A stretch of 13,089 nucleotides of DNA from Candidatus Woesearchaeota archaeon. Lineage in GTDB: Archaea; Nanobdellota; Nanobdellia; Woesearchaeales; GW2011-AR4. The DNA lies in the NCBI GenBank assembly GCA_013330825.1, contig DUHN01000068.1:5570-18658 (forward strand), read 5' to 3'. The position numbers and the translations under genes are program-made. Below are positions 7,654 to 13,068 of the stretch, piece after piece. Under the pieces are notes generated by a model that was not told the origin of the DNA, did not search any database, and worked only from the letters and a program-made list of their open reading frames with translations. How positions within the stretch are numbered: position 1 is the first letter of the stretch; each line of letters opens with the position of its first letter.

Positions 7654-8028
7654 ATGGAACGCATCGAAACGAATGAGGCGCCGAAGGCGATAGGGCCGTA
7701 CAGCCAGGCAATCAAGGATGACAACCTCGTCTTCGTCTCCGGCCAGATCGCATTGGACCCGGGCACGGGAGAGATGAAAGGAACGGGCATAGAGGCCCAG
7801 ACAACCCAGGTCCTGGAAAATCTGAAGGCCGTTCTGGAAGCGGCAGGCTCCTCAATGGAAAAAGCGCTCAAGGTAACGGTCTATCTCAAAGACATGGGGG
7901 ATTTCCAGAGGATGAACGCCGTCTACGCAGGGTACTTCACCGGCAAGCCGGCAAGGGCCACGGTGGAGGTATCGAAACTGCCAAAGAATGCCTTGGTGGA
8001 GATGGATGTCATCGCGGCAGTAAAGTGA
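7654..8028 (+). CDS. ridA: RidA/YjgF/YER057c enamine/imine deaminase
   Basis: Small cytoplasmic, normally trimeric enzyme that hydrolyses reactive 2-aminoacrylate/2-aminocrotonate released by PLP enzymes to 2-oxo acids plus ammonia. The 124-residue length is normal for the family. The sequence has the RidA opening [12 protein letters not shown], the [15 protein letters not shown] segment, and the C-terminal signature [20 protein letters not shown]. Arg101 and Glu116 sit where the substrate-binding Arg and catalytic Glu of RidA are expected. The ATG is supported by GAGGG six bases upstream. The stop is four bases before thrC, so the two are one operon; a threonine synthase and a branched-chain aminotransferase next door are typical PLP partners whose by-products or damage RidA would limit. 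Confidence 0.93.
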   Translation: MERIETNEAPKAIGPYSQAIKDDNLVFVSGQIALDPGTGEMKGTGIEAQTTQVLENLKAVLEAAGSSMEKALKVTVYLKDMGDFQRMNAVYAGYFTGKPARATVEVSKLPKNALVEMDVIAAVK

Positions 8029-8032
8029 GACC

Positions 8033-9856
8033 ATGAAAGAGCTCTACACGCTGAAGTGCATCGGATGCAAGAGGGAAGTCGACGAGGCGGAGGAATACAC
8101 CAACTGCCCGCACGATGGCCTCCCATTGGAAGTGGCGATGAACTACGAGGTCATCGGGCAGCGCATCAACCAGCACGCGCTGAGGCAGATGCCCCCCACG
8201 GCGACGAAATACCTTGACTTCTATCCCATACGCAACAAGAGCCGCGTCATCACCCTCAACGAGGGCGGCACCCCGCTCTACCACGCGAAGAACCTGGGAA
8301 AGGAGCTGGGATTGAAGGGCCTCTACATCAAGGTCGAGGGCGCCAACCCCACCGGAGCGTTCAAGGACCGGGGCACCATGGTGGAGATTACCAAGGCCAT
8401 CGAGCTGGGCAAGAAAGCGGTGGTGTGCGCCTCCTCGGGCAACATGGCCGCGTCCGTCTCGGCCTACTGCGCCAAGGCCAACATGCCCGCATACGTGCTC
8501 GTTCCCCAGGGCACGCCCATCGGCAAGCTCGCGCAAACATTGGCATACGGCGCCAGGATCATCCAGATCAGGGGCAGCTACGACGCGGCCGCGAAGCTCA
8601 CCAGGGCCATAGCCATGAAGAACGGCCACTACCTTGCCGGGGACTACGCGTACCGCCTAGAAGGGCAGAAATCCCAGGCGTTCGAGATCGCGGAGCAGCT
8701 CGGCTGGAGAGCGCCGGACAGGCTGTTCATCCCCATCGGCTGCGGCACGAACGGCTCGGCCATCTGGAAGGGCTTCAGGGAATACCGGATGCTCGGCTTC
8801 ACGGACAATCTTCCCAAGATGGTCGGCGTGCAGGCAAGGGGTGCCGACCCGGTCATCACGGCATTCAACGGCAAAAGAAGCATAGAGCCCATCGCCATCC
8901 CCAAGACCGTCGCCTCCGCCATCTGCGTCGGCGACCCATTGGACGGGAGGAAGATCATCAATGCATTGAATGAGTCGAATGGCGCGGCGGTGAGTGTGGA
9001 GGATGAGAATATCCTGGAGGCGGAGAAGCTCCTCGCGAGGATGGAGAGCATCTTCGTCGAGCCGTCCGCGGCCACGAGCCTCGCCGCGCTGCAGCAGATG
9101 GCGGCGGCAGGAGCGGTGGACAAAGACGAGACCATCGTCTTGGTGATGACTGGGGTGGGGCTGAAGGACCCGGTCACCGCGCTGAAAGTGCTCTACTCGC
9201 CTCCGGTCGTCGACCCGCAGCTGGACGAGGTGCAGAGATACCTCAACTACGGCTTCTACGAGGTCATGGCCAAGAACGTCGAGGGAAGCACCGTGCTCAT
9301 ACGGGAGATGCCGGAGAGGAAGGAGCTTTCGGCCATCATCAGGAAGAATTTCCACACCGAGCTGAGCGAGGAGGACCTCGACGAGTGCATGAAGCTCGTG
9401 GAGTCCTTCATCGAGAAGGGCAAGAGCCTCCAGCAGGGCGACCTGCAGCACATCATCGAGAAGTCATTCCGCAAGTCCGCCGTCAAGGAGCGCCCGCTGA
9501 AGATAAACGACTTCAGCGTAAAGGCAGGCCTCCACCAGAAATCTGTGGCCACGGTCAGGGTGAGTTACCGCGGAAAGGAGCAGGACTTCTCCGCGGAGGG
9601 CGTGGGCCCGGTGGACGGCATCATCAACGCGGTCAAGAAGTCCGTGGAGAACAACGGCTTCCGGTTCGCGCTGACCGACTACGAGGTCGCGGTCTCGGAA
9701 GGCGGCACGGACGCCTCGGTCAACGTCAAGATGACGATGGAGGACGAGCGCAAGAACAAGGTCATCTCCATGGGCACGAGCCCGGACATCATCGTGGCGA
9801 GCGTCAAGGCATTCGAGGAAGGCTACAACCTGCTCTGGGCGAAGAACAGGAAATGA
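8033..9856 (+). CDS. thrC: Threonine synthase fused to a LeuA-type regulatory half
   Basis: PLP enzyme that converts O-phosphohomoserine to threonine. Residues 1-30 form a Cys-rich ribbon (CIGC...NCPHDG). The catalytic fold-type II domain runs to about 388: NEGGTPL, NPTGAFKDRG with PLP lysine 111, ASSGNMAASVSAYC, the phosphate-cup loop PIGCGTNGS and terminal TGVGLKDP (373-380). Ordinary threonine synthases end about here; this one has 607 residues. Residues about 395-480 (LSEEDLDECMKLVESFIEKGK, then QQGDLQHII) resemble the helical linker of 2-isopropylmalate synthase, and 488-606 (LKINDFSVKAG, AEGVGPVDGIINAVKKS, GTDASVNVKM) the LeuA allosteric dimerisation domain, which in LeuA and citramalate synthase binds leucine or isoleucine. 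Feedback control of threonine synthesis by a branched-chain amino acid is inferred. The start lies four bases after ridA, with only a weak Shine-Dalgarno (GTGAG). Confidence 0.93.
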   Translation: MKELYTLKCIGCKREVDEAEEYTNCPHDGLPLEVAMNYEVIGQRINQHALRQMPPTATKYLDFYPIRNKSRVITLNEGGTPLYHAKNLGKELGLKGLYIKVEGANPTGAFKDRGTMVEITKAIELGKKAVVCASSGNMAASVSAYCAKANMPAYVLVPQGTPIGKLAQTLAYGARIIQIRGSYDAAAKLTRAIAMKNGHYLAGDYAYRLEGQKSQAFEIAEQLGWRAPDRLFIPIGCGTNGSAIWKGFREYRMLGFTDNLPKMVGVQARGADPVITAFNGKRSIEPIAIPKTVASAICVGDPLDGRKIINALNESNGAAVSVEDENILEAEKLLARMESIFVEPSAATSLAALQQMAAAGAVDKDETIVLVMTGVGLKDPVTALKVLYSPPVVDPQLDEVQRYLNYGFYEVMAKNVEGSTVLIREMPERKELSAIIRKNFHTELSEEDLDECMKLVESFIEKGKSLQQGDLQHIIEKSFRKSAVKERPLKINDFSVKAGLHQKSVATVRVSYRGKEQDFSAEGVGPVDGIINAVKKSVENNGFRFALTDYEVAVSEGGTDASVNVKMTMEDERKNKVISMGTSPDIIVASVKAFEEGYNLLWAKNRK

Positions 9857-9939
9857 TTGAAGATCGTGATTATCATGATATGGTGCCGTCTCAGGCGCCA
9901 CAAAACGCTTCACGGGTCCTGATTAGACAAATGATTTAA
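9853..9939 (+). CDS. Possible 28-aa ORF overlapping the thrC stop codon
   Basis: ATG at 9853-9855 overlaps the thrC TGA (ATGA arrangement typical of translational coupling) and the frame runs 28 codons to TAA at 9937-9939, inside the ilvE TATA box. The peptide (MIEDRDYHDM... to RQMI) is polar, without a membrane helix or any run of one amino acid. It spans the 9881-9900 hairpin. Nothing beyond the overlap and open frame supports it; chance is likely. Confidence 0.2.
   Translation: MIEDRDYHDMVPSQAPQNASRVLIRQMI
9881..9900 (+). terminator. Hairpin after thrC (possible terminator or 3'-end structure)
   Basis: TGGTGCC at 9881-9887 pairs with GGCGCCA at 9894-9900 (seven pairs, one G-U) around the six-base loop GTCTCA, 24 bases after the thrC stop. 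No T-run follows, so it is not a classical intrinsic terminator; archaeal terminators rely mainly on T-runs. It may stabilise the transcript end. Confidence 0.35.
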
Positions 9940-9942
9940 AAA
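9935..9942 (+). promoter_or_regulatory. TATA box for ilvE
   Basis: TTTAAAAA is centred about 27.5 bases before the ilvE ATG, giving ilvE its own probably leaderless transcript despite its place behind thrC. Confidence 0.65.
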
Positions 9943-9965
9943 TAACCTGCACAACCGAAAACGCC

Positions 9966-10883
9966 ATGGTGGAGAAATCAGACAAGATCTGGATGGATGG
10001 GAGATTCGTGGACTGGGACAGCGCGAAGGTCCACGTCCTGAGCCATGCCCTGCACTACGGCTCCGCGGTCTTTGAGGGCATCAAGTGCTACGAGACAGAA
10101 AAAGGCCCGGCCATCTTCCGCCTGAAGGAGCACAACGAGAGGCTGTTCCACAGCGCGGACGTCTTCCACATGAGGATTCCCTTCTCCAAAGAGCAGGTAT
10201 TCGACGCCATAAAGGAGACGGTGAGGATAAACAGGCTCAGGAGCTGCTACATACGGCCGATTGCGTTCCTCGGCTATGGCCCCATGGGCCTCAATCCCAT
10301 CAAGAGCCCGGTCAGCGTCAGCATCGCCGCATGGCCGTGGGGAGCGTACCTCGGCGAGGAGGGGATGAGGAACGGCATCTCCATAAGGACGAGCTCCTAT
10401 CCCAGGAACCACGCGAACGCGGCCCTCGCGAGCGCGAAGATCTCCGGGCAGTACGTGAACTCCATCCTCGCCAAGAGGGAGGCCGTCACCGAGGGGTATG
10501 ACGAGGCCGTCATGCTGGACGTGAAGGGCAACATCTCCGAGTGCTCGGGAGAGAACATCTTCATCGTCAAAAACAATGAGCTGAGGACAACCCCCCTAGG
10601 CACCATCCTGCCGGGCATAACGAGGGCGTCGATCATCCGGCTTGCGAATGATTTGGGATACCATGTCATGGAGGAATATTTCAGGCCGGAGGACATCCTC
10701 GAAGCGGACGAATGCTTCCTGACGGGGACTGCCGCCGAGCTGACTCCTGTCCGCGCCCTGGACAAGAAGGGCATAGGCCCGGGAAAACCCGGCCCCGTCA
10801 CCCTCAAGCTCCAGCAGGCGTTCATGGACATCCTGCACGGGAAGAATTCAAAGTACGGCTCATGGCTTGAGTATGTGGAGTAG
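9966..10883 (+). CDS. ilvE: Branched-chain amino acid aminotransferase
   Basis: Class IV PLP aminotransferase that interconverts Val, Leu and Ile with their 2-oxo acids, using glutamate/2-oxoglutarate; the last step of branched-chain synthesis. The 305-residue length is typical. Visible family features are IWMDGRFVDWDSAKVHVLSH at the N-terminus, GSAVFEGIKCYET, RLKEHNERL, the PLP lysine at 158 in ASAKISGQYVNS, DEAVMLDVKGNISECSGENI, TPLGTILPGITRASII and ECFLTGTAAELTPV. The class also holds D-amino acid transaminase and aminodeoxychorismate lyase, but length and motif set favour IlvE. The neighbouring threonine synthase/LeuA-domain fusion and RidA support an isoleucine role. The ATG is fixed by the TATA spacing. 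An initiator tRNA gene follows 55 bases after the stop. Confidence 0.94.
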   Translation: MVEKSDKIWMDGRFVDWDSAKVHVLSHALHYGSAVFEGIKCYETEKGPAIFRLKEHNERLFHSADVFHMRIPFSKEQVFDAIKETVRINRLRSCYIRPIAFLGYGPMGLNPIKSPVSVSIAAWPWGAYLGEEGMRNGISIRTSSYPRNHANAALASAKISGQYVNSILAKREAVTEGYDEAVMLDVKGNISECSGENIFIVKNNELRTTPLGTILPGITRASIIRLANDLGYHVMEEYFRPEDILEADECFLTGTAAELTPVRALDKKGIGPGKPGPVTLKLQQAFMDILHGKNSKYGSWLEYVE

Positions 10884-10904
10884 GCGAATTTCTTCACCAG
10901 TACG

Positions 10905-10912
10905 TTTATAAA
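10905..10912 (+). promoter_or_regulatory. TATA box for initiator tRNA-Met
   Basis: TTTATAAA is centred about 30 bases before the first tRNA base, so transcription should start a few bases upstream of the mature 5' end. Confidence 0.7.
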
Positions 10913-10938
10913 CAGCCATAAAATCTCATTGCTAATAT

Positions 10939-11034
10939 AGCGGGGTAGGGCAGTGTTTCGCAAGAAACGCCCAATCAGGAGTGCCCGATGGGCTCATAAC
11001 CCATAGGTCGGAAGTTCAAATCTTCCCCCCGCTA
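10939..11034 (+). tRNA. Initiator tRNA-Met (CAT) with a D-loop intron
   Basis: Exon pairing is complete: acceptor AGCGGGG (10939-10945) with CCCCGCT (11027-11033), D-stem GGGC (10948-10951) with GCCC (10983-10986), anticodon stem ATGGG (10988-10992) with CCCAT (11000-11004) around CTCATAA with anticodon CAT at 10995-10997, variable AGGTC, T-stem GGAAG/CTTCC with loop TTCAAAT, and discriminator A at 11034. The A1:T72 pair and three consecutive G:C pairs at the base of the anticodon stem are initiator features. Removing 21 bases from the oversized D-loop restores AGTCAGGAGT, close to the archaeal initiator consensus, and a mature length of 75. The 3' CCA is not encoded. Confidence 0.93.
10954..10974 (+). 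other. 21-base non-canonical tRNA intron in the D-loop
   Basis: The intron contains GTTTC-GCAA-GAAAC, a five-pair stem with a GNRA tetraloop. D-stem GGGC (exon) can alternatively pair with GCCC at 10969-10972 (intron), leaving three-base bulges AGT (10952-10954) and AAT (10973-10975): half of a bulge-helix-bulge. The outer exon helix is not evident, so it is a relaxed motif. Cutting between bulge bases 2 and 3 gives the stated borders; a shift by one base yields the same mature tRNA. Confidence 0.8.
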
Positions 11035-11039
11035 TTTTT
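11034..11039 (+). terminator. T-run after tRNA-Met
   Basis: Five T directly after the discriminator base match archaeal T-rich termination of a single-gene tRNA transcript. The broken phosphoribosyltransferase on the other strand ends 36 bases further on. Confidence 0.6.
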
Positions 11040-11074
11040 CTTGTCTTGCTTTTGGCGCGAATTGCCACCGGATA

Positions 11075-11589
11075 TTAAGAATGTCCGATGGCATGCAAGC
11101 GATAATGTTTGAAAAGAAGTTTTGTCCTGGCGTTCTTCTCAGCAAAAATAACGGCAATCCCAACGATGTTTCCCCCTTGCCTTTCGATGAGGTGTATTGC
11201 CGCCTTCATCTGGGCCCCTGTCTCGATTCAGTCATCGACGATCAGGACGTTGTCTCCCTTGGAAACCGCATTTTTTCTTATCTGGTGGGTTTTGCGTTTG
11301 GAGGAATAATCGACAAAAGAAACAGAAAAGAGTGTCTTCCGTGCTCCGGGAAGCTTCCCTCCTTTGCGGAGAGGGGCAAATCCTATCCTGTATTTTGCCG
11401 GAAGGGCTGCGCCCAGGACGAAGCCAAGGGCGTCGAGGCTGACTATTTTGTCGATTTTCTTGCCCTTAAAGGGGTAAAGAGGTCTGTAATAAGTTGATGG
11501 GAGACTTTTGGCTTGATGAACGGGGGAGTGACGCCGGTTCTTCCTTTTGTCCGCGTATTGATGAATTTTTTGTAATAGGCATAATCCAT
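11075..11589 (-). pseudogene. Broken adenine-phosphoribosyltransferase-like gene (frameshift plus in-frame TGA)
   Basis: Type I phosphoribosyltransferase family; intact members transfer ribose-5-phosphate from PRPP to a purine base (salvage) or act as PRPP-dependent regulators. From ATG 11589 the frame reads MDYAYYKKFINTRTKGRTG... to about 11467, then slips; unrepaired it meets TAG at 11443-11445. The homology continues one frame over as KGKKIDKIVSLDALGFVLGA, FAPLRKGGKLPG, and FVDYSSKRKTHQIRKNAV to the PRPP loop VLIVDD, followed by TGA (11228-11230) and IETGAQMKAAIHLIERQGG, ending at TAA 11075-11077. The slip fits loss of one base in a C4-T3-A2-G3 tract. The TGA stands where I expect Trp (DDWIETG), one base from TGG. 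TGA ends ridA, thrC and the MutS-like gene, so it is a real stop. A TATA-like TTTAAAC lies at the right distance. Recent decay or sequencing error are both possible. Confidence 0.82.
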
Positions 11590-11609
11590 TGAGAGCTCTC
11601 TATCCCTGA

Positions 11610-11618
11610 AGTTTAAAC
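11610..11618 (-). promoter_or_regulatory. TATA-like box for the broken phosphoribosyltransferase
   Basis: GTTTAAACT on the minus strand is centred about 25 bases before the ATG at 11589. The promoter appears intact although the coding frame is not. Confidence 0.45.
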
Positions 11619-11621
11619 GCG

Positions 11622-12131
11622 TTACTCATGCGGGTGGTGCTTTCCCGTCGGCCGCTCGTAGAAGGTGAATGCCTTCACGAACCGGGGCAGCCGCGCCAGC
11701 GGCCGGATGAAGCGCTGCAGCATCGCTACTCGCGACACCTGTCCCGTCCTCTCGGCCTCCTGCACGAGGAGCCCCCACTTAGCCTCGGTCTCCAGGATGC
11801 TGTGCGCGGCATCGGAGACGACATCGAGGCGCGCCAGCGGCGCGAAGAACTCGAACACCCTCACCACGATGAAGACGGGCAGCAGCGCGATGATCTCGAG
11901 CCAGCATTCCCTGAAGAATCGCGGGATGCTGTGGATTCTGGCATATTTGAAGGCAAGGTCAATGATGAAGAGAATGATGATGGCATAGTCAACGATGTCG
12001 GTGATAAGATAGTACGGCTGCAGCGCATCATAATAGAATATCTCTCCCACGACGAGCAAAAAGAGCAGGATGAGCGAGAACGGGATGAGCCTGTCGACGA
12101 TGTGCTCGACCTTGTGCAGCCAGAGTTTCAT
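11622..12131 (-). CDS. Small membrane protein resembling a voltage-sensor domain, no pore
   Basis: 169 residues. Hydrophobic helices lie at about 16-33, 43-63 and 77-94. Helix 2 has the pattern F55-x-x-D58-x-x-x-K62, as in S2 of voltage-sensor domains, and helix 3 (FFRECWLEIIALLPVF) resembles the S3 segment of ion-transport proteins with its conserved Trp and terminal Pro. Near the C-terminus (139-153) basic residues recur every three or four positions (R140, R143, R147, R150, K153), reminiscent of S4, but the segment contains prolines and is not clearly membrane-embedded. No selectivity filter or pore helices are present. A stand-alone sensor, an accessory channel subunit or an unrelated membrane protein are all possible. 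GGAG lies about ten bases before the ATG, and the start is 25 bases after the pseudouridine synthase stop, so the two are probably one transcript. Confidence 0.65.
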   Translation of the reverse strand: MKLWLHKVEHIVDRLIPFSLILLFLLVVGEIFYYDALQPYYLITDIVDYAIIILFIIDLAFKYARIHSIPRFFRECWLEIIALLPVFIVVRVFEFFAPLARLDVVSDAAHSILETEAKWGLLVQEAERTGQVSRVAMLQRFIRPLARLPRFVKAFTFYERPTGKHHPHE

Positions 12132-12156
12132 CTGCCTTCTCTCCTTGTCCCTGTTT

Positions 12157-12903
12157 TTAATCTTTTTTGCTGGGTGGGGGGCACAGCGAGAGAATCTCCT
12201 CCTTCGTGGCCTGCCGCAGCTCTCCCGGCTTCAGGCTCCCGAGCCCAAGGCTGCCGATGGAGAGCCTCTTGAGGTGCGCGACCTCGTTCCCGACGGCATC
12301 GAGCATGAGCTTGATCTGGTTCTTCCTGCCTTCGGTAAGGGTGATGAGGAAGGTGGTGTTGCCGGTTGCCTTGATGGTGCAGGGCCTGGTCGTGTACGGC
12401 TCGCCTTCAGAGATGATGGAGACGCCCTGCTCCAGCATCCTCGCGTCGGCTGGCCGGAGAGGCCGCTGCGACACCACGCGGTAGGTCTTCCGGGCACCGG
12501 CGTCCGGCTGCATGAGGGCGCGGGACAGCTCGCCGTCGTTGGTGATGATCAGCAGCCCCTCGGTGTCCCTGTCCAGCCGTCCGACGGCGAACAGCGAGGA
12601 CTTCTCCTCTTTTGAGAGGGGCAGGCCGGCAAGAAGCCCGTAGATGGTCTCCTCTTCCTTGGATTTCTGGCAGATGGCCCCGACGGGCTTGTTGAGGATG
12701 AAATAGAGCTTCCGCACCGCCTTGGCGGGCCTGCCATCAACAAAGACAAAGTCCGTCTTTGGGTTGAAGAAATGGCGCGGGTTGGTGACGGTCTGCTGCC
12801 GGACATTCACCTTCCCGGAGCGGACGGCCTGCTCCGCGTCATGGGCCGTCCTGAACAGGCCGGTGCGCATCAGGTATTGGAGAAGCGATGTTTTCTTTGG
12901 CAT
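12157..12903 (-). CDS. RsuA/RluB/RluE/RluF-family pseudouridine synthase
   Basis: Isomerises uridine to pseudouridine in RNA, normally rRNA in this family. The 248-residue protein begins with an S4-type RNA-binding region (LLQYLMRTGLFRTAHDAEQA, then SGKVNV). The catalytic domain has YFILNKPVGAICQ at 67-79, the motif GRLDRDTEGLLIITNDGELS with catalytic Asp111, LTEGRKNQIKLML at 189-201 and VAHLKRLSIGSLGLGSLKPG at 208-227: the complete RsuA-type set. The rRNA target cannot be told from the sequence. The family is mainly bacterial; most archaeal rRNA pseudouridines are made by guide-RNA complexes. The ATG is eight bases after the 3' end of tRNA-Ser, with no room for a TATA box outside the tRNA, so it is probably co-transcribed with the tRNA and released by tRNA 3' processing. 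The ATG at codon 12 would cut into the S4 region and is less likely. Confidence 0.9.
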   Translation of the reverse strand: MPKKTSLLQYLMRTGLFRTAHDAEQAVRSGKVNVRQQTVTNPRHFFNPKTDFVFVDGRPAKAVRKLYFILNKPVGAICQKSKEEETIYGLLAGLPLSKEEKSSLFAVGRLDRDTEGLLIITNDGELSRALMQPDAGARKTYRVVSQRPLRPADARMLEQGVSIISEGEPYTTRPCTIKATGNTTFLITLTEGRKNQIKLMLDAVGNEVAHLKRLSIGSLGLGSLKPGELRQATKEEILSLCPPPSKKD

Positions 12904-12911
12904 GGAAAAAG

Positions 12912-13035
12912 CGCCGCGGGGGAGATTTGAACTCCCACGCCCTTTCGGACACGGAATGTTTGTGCAGCATAGCAGGTTTCTGAAGAACCGTTGTTCTTAG
13001 CAATCCCGCGCTATACCAGGTTAAGCGACCGCGGC
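12912..13035 (-). tRNA. tRNA-Ser (GCT) with a 40-base intron
   Basis: On the minus strand, acceptor GCCGCGG (13035-13029) pairs perfectly with CCGCGGC (12919-12913), followed by discriminator G at 12912, the serine identity base. The D-arm has a three-pair stem (GCT/AGC). Anticodon stem CGGGA (13008-13004) pairs with TTCCG (12956-12952, one G-U). The loop begins TTGCTA with anticodon GCT at 13001-12999. A long class II variable arm (GTCC-GAAA-GGGC) and the T-arm GGGAG/CTCCC with TTCAAAT complete it. CCA is not encoded. Five T just after the 3' end could act as a weak terminator, but the pseudouridine synthase ATG follows at once. Confidence 0.92.
12958..12997 (-). other. Canonical-position (37/38) tRNA-Ser intron, 40 bases
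   Basis: The intron lies between A37 (12998) and base 38 (12957), the standard archaeal site. The proposed bulges are TAA (cut TA^A) and ACA (cut AC^A). The central helix TTGC with ACAA is imperfect (three pairs plus C-A). Inside, AGAAC and GTTCT form a five-pair hairpin with loop AACG. The borders give a normal seven-base anticodon loop after splicing. Confidence 0.8.
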
Positions 13036-13060
13036 AATACGGCACAGGTTGGGACGGCGT

Positions 13061-13068
13061 GTTTTAAA
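13061..13068 (-). promoter_or_regulatory. TATA box for tRNA-Ser and the downstream operon
   Basis: TTTAAAAC on the minus strand is centred about 30 bases before the tRNA 5' end, the same offset as at tRNA-Met. It probably drives tRNA-Ser, the pseudouridine synthase and the membrane-protein gene together. Confidence 0.65.

Noticed and set aside
8425-8973. Plus-strand 182-codon frame inside thrC, and antisense frames over thrC and ilvE
   Set aside because: They are Arg/Gly/His-rich out-of-frame readings of well-conserved enzyme genes.
11228-11230. TGA read as tryptophan or selenocysteine
   Set aside because: TGA ends ridA, thrC and the tandem MutS gene here, so global reassignment is excluded. 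Cys/Sec is not expected at this position, and a separate frameshift in the same gene favours a pseudogene.
11081-11497. Plus-strand open frame of 138 codons
   Set aside because: It is the shadow of the broken phosphoribosyltransferase on the minus strand, whose conserved motifs explain the sequence; the plus-strand protein has no recognisable features.
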